Assembly (NCBI GenBank): GCA_020631735.1
Contig: CM036199.1
Coordinates: 18,951,553 to 19,015,552 of the forward strand
DNA from: Saccharum officinarum
Taxonomy: Eukaryota > Streptophyta > Magnoliopsida > Poales > Poaceae
Length of the DNA stretch: 64,000 bases
Direction: 5' to 3'
The position numbers were made by a program, and so were the translations under genes. The number at the start of each line of letters is the position of its first letter. The stretch's first letter is position 1. Below the pieces are notes generated by a model. It was given only the letters and a program-made list of their open reading frames with translations. It was not told where the DNA came from and ran no database searches. Shown in pieces: positions 47,011 through 59,037 of this stretch.

Positions 47011-48510
47011 CGTCCTTTTCGTATCATTATCGAAATAATAAACGAGTTAAGAAAGTTAACAATTTCATTTCCATATGAGATCCAAAGAAAAATACCTAAA
47101 TATAAATATCATGTGAAACACAATTGCTGAAGGCAATTTTTTTCATAGGAAACTACTAAAAGTCTGACCTCCAAACGGATGTCAAGAACAAGTATCAACA
47201 TAAATAGTTCATATAAATTGTGATTAGTAAATCTCTTACTTTAGAACTAAAATTTATAGAAAAATAGTAATAATTTTCATATGATTGAAAAAGCACCTAA
47301 ATAAAGAAAAATGTATTAATAAGTAAAACTACTACTTTGATCATATAATATAAACCCATATTAGATCTAAATTTATCAATTGATATAGGAATAAATAAAT
47401 AATAAAGAGACCAATATAGATAGAATAGGTAGGGAAAGAGATAGTAGTAGTGTAGAATTTAATCATCACTCCAACTAGATTTTACCATATAGCATAAAAA
47501 TCAAGGAAGCCATAGAAATGTTATGGGAGGGATTACAATCATGCAAAGCATGTATCCAATCTAGACACCAATGTCTTGGCATATAGAAAAAAATCATCGC
47601 AGCACTTAGATCCACATGCCACTTCTTTTTCCTCCACTGTGCTCTATGCCTCGCCATCTCAATATGCTCTCTCAGCCATGGCTCTAAGCTTGGCAAGCCA
47701 TTTTCCCCTATGTTCGTGGTGGGAAAGTTTTGCATCTCCAGTGACATGGATGAATGGGAAACAATCAAACAAAATGTGTTGATTACAACGATCGTGTCTT
47801 AAATCTCATAGCTTTCATGGCAGTGACCTAGGGGAGAAACATGTTCTCGTGGCTGATATTATGATCAAGTCACAAAAAAATATTGGTTTTTGACATGTAA
47901 CTATTCCATCAATTCTACGATGCACATGTTTGATGAGCTCATAGAAAGGTAACAAACATCTTGTATTTTTTTTCTTCGCAAGAAGCTTATCCTAGCGGAA
48001 TGGTCACATCATGGCTGCCAACAATATAGTAGTGGCATGAGTAGCAAACTAGAAATCAGCATATCACTAGTGGTACAAGGTGTTATAAAAGTTAAATTTA
48101 GAAGAGGGTCAACCAAACAATTTGTGGGAGATTTGGACAAATTTTTTATCGAGAATGGGACTGAAGTCAACGCCTACCTTGATTCTACACTGGTAGGATA
48201 AGTACAACCACTGATATTGGTGGGATAAAAGAAGGTAAGAGAGGGATGTAAAATAGTTTTAAGCAAAAAAAAAGGAATCATCGACAATAGCTATGTAGAG
48301 TGTGTGCATGGAGAGAGAACCAATATAATCAAACAAGGTACAAAATCATTTATAATGAAAATTTTCAAGTAAAATAAAATTAATTGTTATAGTAAGAAAA
48401 CACTAGATATATATCCGTGCTATTTGTGCGGACCATCTTGCTACTTTAAGTATTTTGTTGCCACACTATTTTTGTACGCTCTGTTTGGACTTTGGAAGAC
48501 AATAATTTTA
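47011..48510. other. AT-rich intergenic region (copy 2)
   Basis: Matches 32011-33500 of copy 1. No gene is supported. Confidence 0.4.
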
Positions 48511-48742
48511 GGTCCTGTTTGGTTCATGAATGTTAAAGTTTAACTCCCATCACATCAATGTTGCGGCAAATGCATGAAATACTAAATATAGACTAATTGC
48601 ATGTATGTCGGCACAGATTAGGAGTAATTTACGAGACGAATCTATTAAGTCTAATTAGTCTAAAATTGGAAACTTTTTTGTCAAATAAGACAAAAATGCT
48701 ACAGTATTTGTTAAACTTTAACACCTCTAACCAAACAGGCCC
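48511..48742. mobile_element. Tourist-like MITE present only in copy 2
   Basis: 232 bp, starting GGTCCTGTTTGGTTC and ending CCAAACAGGCC followed by C. It is flanked by the perfect 3-bp duplication tta (48508-48510 and 48743-48745). Copy 1 has no element at this site. The interior carries agacgaatctattaagtct and other strings common in grass Tourist elements. Confidence 0.85.
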
Positions 48743-49072
48743 TTAGCATGGTTTTGTCAACCGTACACTAGATGGAGAGTACAAATCATTCCAAGCGAAG
48801 ATAATATACATCTATTTTACAAAATAAAAAACAAAGAGATAGGACATATACGTCCCTTTGATCACAACATGTATAGGCTACTACTATAATACAGCCAGCT
48901 AGGAACGGAATATATGTTCAGGAAACATCCAAGCGTCTCCAAAAGTATTTCTAAAACCCACTCTTTAGATCATCATTTAAATAGTCATTCAAACAAAATT
49001 ATTTTCCATACATTTGTATAACCAATTAAAGAAGTTCTCGGAGAGTTTTTTTTTTTATCAAAACCCATGCAA

Positions 49073-50757
49073 TTAGAAAGGATACAGATAGTCTCTCGGA
49101 GTTGCTCTTACCCGTTGCGAGCTCGTCAACTTCACTGCACGCCTCTCCTTTGCTACGAGTACTAGAGGATTCTTCCTGTGAACGGTCAGCCCGGTCTCCT
49201 GCTCCAGATCAACCTCGCCATGCGGAGCGCGCCAGTCAAAGCAGAACAGCAGGTTGGCCAGCAGCAGCTCGACCACGGAGGTGGCGAAGTGCACGCCGGG
49301 GCAGCTCCTCCGGCCGACCCCGAACGGCACCAGCGAGAAGCTGTCGTGCCACGGCTTGTGGTCGCTGAGGTCCGCGATCTCCTCGTGCCGCTCCGGCACG
49401 AACCGCGCCGCGTCCGGCCCCCACGCGTCGGGGTCCTGCCCGATGGCCTTGGCGTTCACGAACACCCGCGTCCTGGCCGGTATCTCGCAGCCGTACACCG
49501 TGCAGGGCTCGATGGTCTCCCGGGGCACCAGCAGCGGCACCGGCGGGTGCACCCGCATCGACTCCCTGATGACTTGCTTCAGGTACTTGAGCCGCGGGAG
49601 GTCAGATTCCAGGACTATGTCTTTGCCAGCCACGGCGCCGCGCACCTCCTTCTGCGCCTTGGCGAGGATGTCCGGGTGCCTTACTAGCTCTGTCATCGTC
49701 CACTCCACCGTCGCCGCCGCCGTGTCTGTCCCGGCAATGAACATGTCCTGAAATACGCACATGAATGGTTCCGTTGTTCAGAAATCGAAACGTCCGCCGA
49801 TGGATCAAGAAACTTGTGAAACGTAACATGCAAGCGTGTATGAGGATTGAAGCGTACCGTAAGGATGCCTTTGATCTGGTCACGGCTGTTGAACGTGCTC
49901 TGGTAAGCCGGATCGCCGTGCAGGCGGAGGAGCACGTCAACCAAGTCCTCACCCTTGGAGGCACCGCGCTTGCTGAGGTGGTCGTCGATGACCTTCTCGT
50001 AGGACGCGTCGAGCTCATGGAAGTTCCGCTCCAGCCGCTTCCGGTGGCCCCGGAGCGCGTCCAGCCACCCCAGCCACGGCATGTAATCGGCCACAAAGAA
50101 ACCGCCTAGAAGCTTCTGCGTCTCGTCGAGGACAGTGCCTGCCTGGATGCTCTCTTGGCCGCCGCCGTCGCCGAAAGCAACACGCCGCAGGATCTTGTTG
50201 CTCGTCGCCATAAGCTCTTCGCTCAAATTCACGGGAGAGCCACTTCTGGACGTGTCCGTTATGGCGGCGACGAGCGCGGCGGCCTCGCCCTCTCGGACGT
50301 CGCGGAAACTGCGCACGCGCGGGGCGCTCACGAGCTCCGACAGGGACGCGCGGCGCGCGGCGCGCCAGAACGCGCCGTCCGGGGGCGAGAACACGATGTC
50401 CTGCAGGCCGTAGGTGATCCGGCTGGCCGCGTACAGCGCCGGGCGGCCGGACATCGCCCGGTCGTTGGGCTGGAACACGGCGCGCAGCGCGTCGGCGGTG
50501 GAGACGACGAGCGTGGGCACCGAGCCCAGTCGGAGCAGCATGAGCGGCGCCGCGTGCTTGGCGGCGAGCGCGGCGAGGGAGTCATGCGGGGCCGTGCCGA
50601 GCTGGTGGAGGTTGCCGATGAGCGGGAGGCCTCTTGGACATGGGAGAGAAGGCGAACTGGTATGTCTCTTGAACACTGCAAGCAATAGTTGCTTCAAGTA
50701 GAGAATGGTAATGGTGGTAACGAGGACGAGGAGGACGCATGAAAAAAAGCCCATCAT
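49073..50757 (-). CDS. CYP71-clan cytochrome P450 monooxygenase (copy 2, intact)
   Basis: Two exons: 50757-49858 and 49747-49073, with donor ACG|GTACGC and acceptor TTTCAG|GAC; 524 aa, normal for plant A-type P450s. The start is the first in-frame ATG (50757); the open frame extends to 50790 only through a GTG. Residues 1-30 are a hydrophobic membrane anchor, then a proline-rich hinge (CPRGLPLIGNLHQLG). The I-helix AGTDTA motif is at about 305-310, ExxR (ESMR) at 362-365, PERF-type PERH at 418-421, and the heme-binding FGVGRRSCPG at 442-451 with the ligand Cys449. By family, it is an ER-bound heme-thiolate monooxygenase using NADPH-P450 reductase. The C-terminal part resembles CYP71 members such as CYP71E, but I cannot name the subfamily or substrate. 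The single intron just before the I-helix exon is typical of A-type P450s. Confidence 0.93.
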
Positions 50758-50840
50758 GAGCGAGGAGAGTCTCCATGGACAATTGGACACTTGTTGTTGG
50801 GTTATGGCCTTATGGGGATGACCATTACATGGTAGTAGCT

Positions 50841-50856
50841 CTATATATATTTATAG
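50841..50856 (-). promoter_or_regulatory. TATA box of the P450 gene
   Basis: On the minus strand the sequence CTATAAATATATATAG lies about 85-100 bp upstream of the ATG at 50757. This is a strong TATA match at a suitable distance. An out-of-frame ATG at 50776-50774 lies between it and the main start. Confidence 0.7.
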
Positions 50857-50872
50857 GAGTAAAATGCACCAG

Positions 50873-51170
50873 CGGCCTCTAAACATGATAGTAAGTGTCA
50901 TCTAGGTCCCAGAATTTCCAAAATGCATACCCACATACATGAGTTAGGCCCACGCTATCACAGATCCAAACAGGTCCAGACTAAACCCATTTGTTGACTT
51001 GGAAGTCCATGCTGGCACATCAACGATGCTAGACCAACCTCTAAACTTGGCATAGTGTTCCATCTAAGCCCCTAAACTTTCAAAATGCACACCAACATAT
51101 ATGAAGTAGGCTCATGCTACATCGCAAGTCCAGACCTATTTGATGACTTGGTAGCCTATGCTGTCATCGA
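50873..51170. repeat. Two-unit imperfect tandem repeat upstream of P450
   Basis: Units starting near 50876 and 51038 (period about 162 bp) share 'cctctaaac', 'ccatctaa/tcatctagg', 'caaaatgcacac/cataccc', 'gttgacttgg/gatgacttgg' and 'ctatgctg/ccatgctgg'. They are clearly related but diverged. No coding capacity. Confidence 0.6.
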
Positions 51171-53027
51171 TTGTTGGTGACCTCTAGATTTTGACGATAA
51201 CATATATCTATTATGAACTAGATGGATTTCTCTTAAGTACATGAAATTTTCTAATGTAGTTCAATAGAAATTGTTCATTTTACCTCGTAATAATTTATAT
51301 TTCAGCACTTTGTCTTATATTTATCCTAATTTCGGGCTCCACCCCAAACCTAGGACCCATGGTGGCTCACAAGTCACAACGCAAGCCACATGAGCATTTC
51401 TCGGCGCTAGAAATTGGGCGACTTTCCTACAACTGTACATGAACTTTAACAAAAAGGGCTGCTGTAAAGATAAATTTAAGATGACATATCCAAGAATTAG
51501 TTAACTTTAATTCACTTGTCATGCTTTAGGAAAAAAAATAGCCATTGCAAAATGCATTTGATTTGTTAACGCCTCAGGTTAATATTTACTAGTTATCAGT
51601 CAATTAGTTGAGCAACCAACTAAAAAAAGAGCTAATAGATGAGAAAAGTCACTTTTATCTTGTGTATAGAGAGAAATTTTGTAGTGTTTACTTTGAGAGG
51701 AATCAACATCATGAGTCCATTCCTCCAATTTATATTAGTGGAATGACTCGAGTTCTCGTACTAGTACTAATTATTAGCTTGTAGGAATGAGATAATGATG
51801 CAACAATTCATTTCATTCCACAAACCAAACAAAAAAAATTAAGAAGTGAAAAGACGATGGATTAACCCATTTCTTAAACAAACAACTGAAAAGAGGGAGG
51901 GAAAGCGGTCCAAGTCACAAAAGACAAAAAGGTTTGGATATTCTAATCTTTGGCTAGGGATTTATATATCTTTCTTAACTTGCTAAATTTATTCGTATGG
52001 ATAGAACTTTGTTCCATTATCTAAAAAAAAATTATTCGTTTGTCAAGTAAATTATTTCAAACTTCTAGAGATGCTATTAGCGAAGTATTTTCCACAGCTA
52101 ATTTTTATTTAGCTAAATTTTAGCTGACTAATTTTTAGTTGGAGCTAACAACTAGATCCATATCATCCATACAGGCTCTGCATTCCATCCCCCTGTTACA
52201 GAGTGAGGGAGGTGAGCCATTTTAAAACAGATTCGCACGAGACATGTGCATATATTATATTACATCAAACGGATCTGCAAAAGCTTGCATAGGGTTATGC
52301 TAAAAAAAGAGCTTGCATAGGGTTCCAGATCCGAGTTGCCGTGAAATTGGCTCAAATCCCTGTATGATCGATCTAGGTTCAGTTTGGATATATATGCTAA
52401 ACTTACCGTACTAACTCTTTTTTTTATGAAAACCGTACTAACTCTTAACAATCTCTAGCAACCTTCACCCTGCTAATTTTTGCCAGTAGTTCTTATCTGT
52501 TTGGATCCAACACCTGCTATTTTTTGTTGCTAGCGATTGGTATATTGGATCCAAACAAGGGTTAGTCCATCGAATGGAGATTTAAATATTCAAATCAGAC
52601 GCCCCGCTGAGCGCCATGTGCAACGTCAACGAAAAGATAGAATCAAATCAGACGCCCGGCTGGGCGCCATGTGAATCTGTTCGTCTATTCTATTGAGCAG
52701 CAGGCCTTCCGTGGGTTTTTGCATAGAAAGAAGACAACCAGCATGGACATCATATGAAATCTCCAGCTTCCGAAGGGCTACATATGAAACTGTAAGTGGT
52801 CGCTCAATCAAGTATTCAGGTTGCTCCTCTTTATTTGTTAATGCACAAGCATGGGGCGCGAGCGCAATACTTCACGGCAGAAGTGATATACAGGGACAGC
52901 TAGATTGATTCTGAGATTGGATCGAAGTGGGAACAGGCACAATGTTTACATGTAATTTAAAAAAAACAATGTTTACATGCTAATGGATTCAAATCCATAC
53001 GGATAGGCAGGAGGGGAGCGAAAAGAT
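51171..53027. other. AT-rich intergenic region with MITE-like fragment
   Basis: No gene is supported. About 51690-51900 resembles the MITE in SWI3A intron 6 (tcattccacaaaccaaac; gatggattaaccca). The phrase 'cagacgccccgctgagcgccatgtg' at about 52597 recurs slightly changed at about 52650 (cagacgcccggctgggcgccatgtg), a short local duplication. Confidence 0.4.
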
Positions 53028-53030
53028 AGT

Positions 53031-55027
53031 TTTTTTTTTAGATAAAGGATAGTTTATATTCGGCTTCATCTAAACCAGGGTAGAATCAGGCTAATTATTA
53101 TAAAGTTTGGGCCGACGGCCGACGCACAGGAACCAAAATGAGTCTACAACCGGACTCGAGAATAACAAAATGTGAAGCAGATCCTGACTACTAAAGACCA
53201 ATAAACCTAGATGACAACCACCCATTGGAACTAAAAAAAATGCAAAACTGACGTCTCCAAATGCTGTCCAGCAAGGGTCAATTGGTTTCGAAGATCATCA
53301 TGCCGCTGCAGTCTTGCCCATTGCCGTAGCCAATGGGTTCTCCTGAATAGTACCTGCAAAAAAGTTTTCGGTCTACACTTGTCAAAAACTACTTCATTTC
53401 TTGTTATCCAAATTGTCCAACATAAGGCTGATGCCACTGTTAATAATAACAAATTATTTATGTTACCACCCGCTTTAGACCAATTAACAAATAAATCGTC
53501 TATGCTATGGGGGGTTGACATCCCAAACATTAAGTGTACAGCGCGCCATAGGAATTTGGCATAATAACATTGAAAAAAGAGGTGTTGAATGGTTTCTGGG
53601 CAGTGACAGAGGCAACATCTTTTGTCACCATTCCAGTTACGGCAGGCAAGGTTATCCTTGGTTAAAATGACACCTCTTTTTAGATACCACAATAATATTT
53701 TAATTCTGGTAGGAATCTTGATCTGCCATAAATCTTGTGACACTCTAACCCTATTGTTAATTAACGCAACATACAAAGATTTAACAGAAAAGCTACCTGA
53801 TGAATGCAATGTCCAAATAAAAGCGTCCCTTTCTTCTTGTAAGTTCACATCTTGTAGAGATGCAACGATTCTATGTCAGTCCCTTAGGTTCCTACCCGCT
53901 AGATTGTGGCGAAAGAAAATGTTCAGCGGGACTGATGCAAGTACTTTTGCCATGAAATCTTGCTTTCTTCTCACAATGTTGAACAACGTGGGAAATTTAT
54001 CTTTCAGAGGTTGACTACCCAAGTGTCCATCTAAAAATGAGTCTGTGACCCGTCTTTTACTTTGAATGAACCAAAACTCATGAAAGTGTCTTTGATATTC
54101 ATCAGACCTTTCCAAAAGTGAGAATCTATTGGTATTTTTATACAGCCCCCTAAAGTCTTGTCTTTTAAGTATTTATTTCTCAATAGCACTTGCCACAAGC
54201 CATCCTCATTTAAAAGTTTGAAGAGCCACTTACTCAACAAATATTTGTTTTGTAACTCCAAATTATGAATACCTAGGCCACCTTGTAATTTTGGTTGGCA
54301 CAAGATTTTTCATTTGGCCAATCTATATTTGCGCTTGTGTTATTCGCTTTGCCAGTAGAATCTTGATCTAAAGCAGTCGATCTTCTCCAAAACTCCTTTT
54401 GGGATTTCGAAGAATGACAGCATAAACATCGGTAAGCTAGAGAGCACCGAGTTTATTAGGACCAAGCGGCCTCCTACCGAAAGCATCTTTCCTTTCCACC
54501 CACTAAGCTTGTTTTCAATTCTATTTTCTATTACACTCCAATCTTTATTACTCAATTTCCTAGTGTGTATAGGCAAACCCAGGTAGCGAAAGGGATATTT
54601 GTCCAATCCACATCCAAACAACTGCGAATAAAACACCTCATGATCCCTTGCTTTACCAAAACAAAAGATTTCGCTCTTGTGAAAATTAATTTTGAGCCCC
54701 GATAGTTGTTCAAAAGTGCTTAGAATTATTTTCATATTAAACGCCTTCTTAGCATCGTGACTCATAAAAATCACAGTGTCATCCGCATACTGTAGGATAG
54801 ACAGCCCATCTTAGATAAGATGGGGAATGACTCCTTCTACCTGACCGGCTTCCTTAGCTCTAGCAATTAGTATGGTCAGTATGTCCACCACTATATTAAA
54901 TAGTATTGAAGACATTGGGTCACCTTGCCTTAAACCTTTTTTTGTTTGGAAGTATGAACCAAGCTGCTCTTTCACTTTAATGTTTACATTTCCTCCCTGT
55001 GTAAACTGCTTCACCCATGAACACCAC
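53031..55027 (-). pseudogene. LINE (non-LTR retrotransposon), 5'-interrupted and degenerate
   Basis: On the minus strand the 3' end is an A-run (T-run at 53031-53040 on plus). Going upstream: a zinc-binding reverse-transcriptase domain with C-x2-C and paired H/C residues (53231-53848), intervening RT-connected fragments (53876-54303), and the reverse-transcriptase core (54340-55014). The core holds the QYADDTVIF catalytic box at about 54790-54765 and GLRQGDPMSSILFNIV. Several stops and frame shifts split the ORF, including one directly before the catalytic box. It ends abruptly at 55027, in the middle of the RT domain, where the Ty3/gypsy LTR begins. The missing 5' half is presumably beyond 64000. 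Confidence 0.88.
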
Positions 55028-58000
55028 TGTAACAGAACCGACCAATTATACGAGATTAAGTAAGAAAATCATCCACCGAGCAGACGATTTAGCAAACTTA
55101 AGCCCGTATAACCCGGTAGTCCGTGAAATCACGACGGATTTCAAATCAACTTACATACCAGCCAAGATCGTAATAAGTTCAGCGGTCACCATCACAAGTT
55201 TACATAAAAGTTCTTGTCACAAATACATCGAAGTTTAAACATAGTTATTACAAACCAGTTTCGAATGAAAGTAGCGGAAGCATTTAGTTCAAATCACACA
55301 CGCACACAGAGTTCAAAATACAGTGCCATCTAAGGATCATCTTCCAACAAAAGCATCAGGCGAGATGTAGTGAATGACCATTGCCCATGGTCCTAAGCTT
55401 CTCCCATCGCAAGATAAAGGCAGTTGATACAGTAGCCGTAATACATCTGCCCACCTGCAACAAGTGGGAATAAAGCCCTGAGTACGAGAAGGTACTCAGC
55501 TAGACTTACCCGACAGAACCAAAAATAAAAGACACCAAGGATCATGACAGGCTTTCTGATAGGGTAGCTGACTCATTTGCAAAAAGGCATTTTTAGCATT
55601 TAAAGAATCTTTCCAAAGCTTTGCATCAAGTTTAATCTTTATTAACCTGCCAACTACATTTGCACTTGTACTAGAATAACATGTAACTAAACAGGTAATG
55701 ATAACCAATGATCATTAACAACTTCCATTATGTCATATTTCATATAACTGTCCAAGTGTTCCATCAATATTACTACGATAAAGTAGCTTAAGTCAAGTGC
55801 TCACTATCAAGTGAACGATGGCAATTCGAATCGATTATTAACCAGCTGGTAATTTATTCCTCACACAAACCTCACTCACCCGCTAAAGTGAGGTGTTGGT
55901 CACCGAGTCAACCATTCAGGTAAAGTCGCGAGCTTGCCAGGAACCACATGTACCCGGGGGCCGCCCGACTGCTCTTTGTCCTTATCATCGTGCCCCCGTA
56001 TCCTGCCACTACTGCTCCGGTACAGTGCGTTGCGGGCAATCCACTCAGCCCGAATAATCTCCCAGCTTCGCGGTCGAAAGGTACATTATTCGGCCAGCTA
56101 AATGTAAGGCATGCGTTCAACATGACTCGAGGCCCAACAACAGTCGGTCCTTAATCGACACAGACGGAAAACACTACAGTCCGAAACCCTACAAGTTTCT
56201 GTTCGGTCTCAACTTCATATTAACACTTAGTTATTCCACGATGACATACTTTTCTCAAGCAGATCCAGGTAACCACCTATAGCTCGCAGGTGACAGAAAA
56301 TCACCCGACTTCTACCGGTCTAAGCAAGCTAAGCAATTACTTGACTGCGAATGACAAGGTGACAAGGCTAGGGTAGAACAGAGTAAACAAGGTATAATGC
56401 AGCAACAGTTGCAAACAACTCCTAAATATAATGCAGCAGTTAAAGTAAAACATTAATAAAATATTTGCAAATCGGGGGAGAAAAATACTCCGGGGCTTGC
56501 CTCTCTCGAAAGAGCTCAGACGATGGTCTGGGCACTCTAGAAGATCATCACCGACCTCCTCGTCGGCTTCGGACACTTCCTGCTCCTCGGGCTGCTCTTC
56601 CGGCTCCTCGGGAATTGCTACAGACGTTACTTCCTGCGATCCTGTATGATGCAATCGTATAAGTGCTTATGCCTAGGTGCATTGCAGAAATGACATGAAA
56701 TGGTCATGATGAATGAAATGTAGATAATATGTTTACTTTATTTCATAAAGTAGGAATACAATTTTTCTACAAGGTAGTCAACATCATCCAAGAACATACA
56801 GACTACAAGCACATGTCATCTACTGCATTCTCTTCTACTACTACCATGCTAAGTCAGCACATTTTATTAAATGCTTCAAAGATACACCAAAGCAACTCCT
56901 ATTAACTAGTCACGCATTAACAAGGTTAATTAAACCCGAATTGCAACTAGGTTTGAACAGCAACACCTATTTTAGTAGCACAGAAAAATCTGAGAAAATT
57001 ACAGTAACTTTCTATCATCTAATCTAGCATGCCACAAAATTTTCATTGCATTTGGATTAGTAGAACTGCCTACACAAAAATAACAATCTAGGGCCTAAAA
57101 AGGAACATAAAAATACTTTATACTATGAAAAGTATCAAACAACAGATTTAACATTTTTACTACATTCTACACCATAAATAATCACTATAGAAGAATTATC
57201 ACATGCATGTTTTATTCATATTTTTCTCTCTAGCAAAAATAATAATTATCAACAATATTAAACACTTGTACTACAACTTAAGATTTTTCCACAGAACATG
57301 AATGGCATATATTTTTCCTAGCAAGTACATCACAAAAGAAAATTATAGCAAGTGGAACCATATTTTTCTGAGCTTTCGGTGATTTACTACAAATTTAACA
57401 AGAAAACAGCAATTTCATTGATTAAATAAAAACTCTACAGAAAAGTATTTCAAACTTGACATGCAATATTTTTAAACTGTATATCTAGTCAAGAGAAACA
57501 CTACAAAATTTGTTTCACAATTTTTGGAGCTAAATTGAGCAAGTTATGGATTTTAGAACCCTTTTAACAATTTCTAAAAAATCATTTTAAAAAATCCATT
57601 TAACATCAGTCGCTGAAAATGCTGGGTGCACCCGGTGCAGTGCACACGCGAGCGTGAATGGAGGCAGACAGGTGGGCCCGTGACCCCACATGTCAGCCAC
57701 ACAGAGAAGAGGGAGGCGCTGACTGCGCGGTTCTCGCCGCCGGTGAGCTCGCCGGCGGTGAGGTCACCATCAGCAGCTTCTCCACGGAGAGGCGAACTCA
57801 CTGCGCTAGCTTAGAGCACCAGAGAAGCTCTCGGGTGACCCCGACGGCGCGCATGGCGGAACGGTGGCACGGCTCGCCGACGACATGCCGGTCCCGGCCA
57901 TGGCGAGGGTGGGTTCGGAGCGCGCGAGGTCCGCGCAGCCAAAGCGAATGCGAAAGCGCGAGAAATTGGAGGGAAAGGAGGGAATACGGCTCCCTCTATG

Positions 58001-59020
58001 GAAGCACAAGCTCGGCGGCCATGGCGCCGCCGTGCCAAGGAAAAACCGGCCCTGGCCTTACCGTGGTGCGAAAGAGGGCGAAAACGTGCGCACGGGATGG
58101 AGAAGGTCTAGGCGGAGCGGGAGGCAGACACAATCGACGAATGGCGCTGCGGTGGCGGAGCTGAACGTCGGCGGACCGAGCGGCGGTGTGCGGTGGCGAG
58201 AGCTACGACTCGGCTTGCTGCTGCGGTGGAGAGTGAGCGCGCGAGCGCGGGGGAAGCAGGGGGCAGAGGAGAAGTAGGCGGAGACAGTGCGCGAGCGTGG
58301 GGGCCACAGCTGCCACGCGCGGGGCGTCACCGGCATGCGGCCGACACGCGGCGGGTGCGTTCTGCCGCGGTCGCCAGCGCTGCGGGCGAGCGAGCGGGAG
58401 AAGGAGGCACGCGTCTGGGCTGGGCCGAGGTGGAGGCGGGTCGCGCGCGCGAGAGCGCGGGCGCGGGCGCGGAGCAGGCCGGGCCGGCTTCGGCTGTTGG
58501 GCCGGAAGGGAGGCGACGGCCCGGTAAAGCTGAGAAATTGATTTTCTTTTCTAAATAAAATTCTAGATTTTATAATTTGATTTAAATTCAAATTTTGAAG
58601 ATAAAAAAGATATTTTCACAAATGGCCCCCAAAACAAAAGTTGTTCAAAATTTTATTCTCTACAACTTTCATTTAGGGCACTTTTCAAAATTCTAAATAG
58701 ATTTTGAATTGATGATTTAAAGTCAAATTTTTAAATGAAAACTCAATTTTCTGAAATATTTTTAGAAGCAAGATTTGAGAAGATTTTGAATACAAAACTT
58801 GCTCCAAAAATCATATTAATTATTTCTAAGTCATTTAGAGTTATAGCTCAACAAATTTTTACCACTTTTACCTAGGATTTTTACTAATTCAGAGCTCAAA
58901 CATGTTTATCACAGTTTAAATAAATTCCAACTTAATTTGCATGCGATGATGAACATGTATGAAATGCAAATGCTCATGATTTAGGATGTGAATGCATGCT
59001 TAACACCCAGAGGTGTTACA
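55028..59020 (-). mobile_element. 3' LTR of a Ty3/gypsy chromovirus
   Basis: On the minus strand it starts TGTAACACCTCTGGGTG at 59020 and ends GGTTCTGTTACA at 55028, giving a ~3993-bp LTR with TGTAAC/GTTACA ends. The flank at the inserted end is accac (55023-55027); the matching copy would lie beyond the window. It contains a GC-rich part (about 57600-58530) and AT-rich parts. LTRs this long fit the Tekay/Del chromovirus lineage. An acidic reading frame on the minus strand (56654-56337) has no recognisable function. Confidence 0.85.
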
Positions 59021-59037
59021 GCCTTCCCCCTTATAAG
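59021..59037 (-). other. Polypurine tract of the Ty3/gypsy element
   Basis: On the minus strand, TTATAAGGGGGAAGGC precedes the LTR start directly, the expected position of the plus-strand primer. Confidence 0.8.

Larger units (their letters stand above)
35632..50681. repeat. ~15-kb repeated segment, copy 2 (starts at assembly gap)
   Basis: Colinear with 20608-35531. It starts directly after the N-run at cctccattgctagac (copy 1: 20608). The last base shared with copy 1 is at 50681; beyond this only copy 2 continues, through the rest of the P450 exon 1. Its base accuracy in the P450 gene is better than in copy 1. A 232-bp MITE at 48511-48742 is unique to this copy. Confidence 0.93.

Noticed and set aside
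50758..50790. N-terminal extension of the P450 frame
   Set aside because: The frame can be opened only at a GTG; the first in-frame ATG is at 50757, directly before the membrane anchor.
57658..58558. Several 75-177 codon frames on both strands in the GC-rich part of the Ty3/gypsy LTR
   Set aside because: Frames overlap on both strands with Arg/Ala-rich low-complexity composition, typical of GC-rich non-coding DNA.
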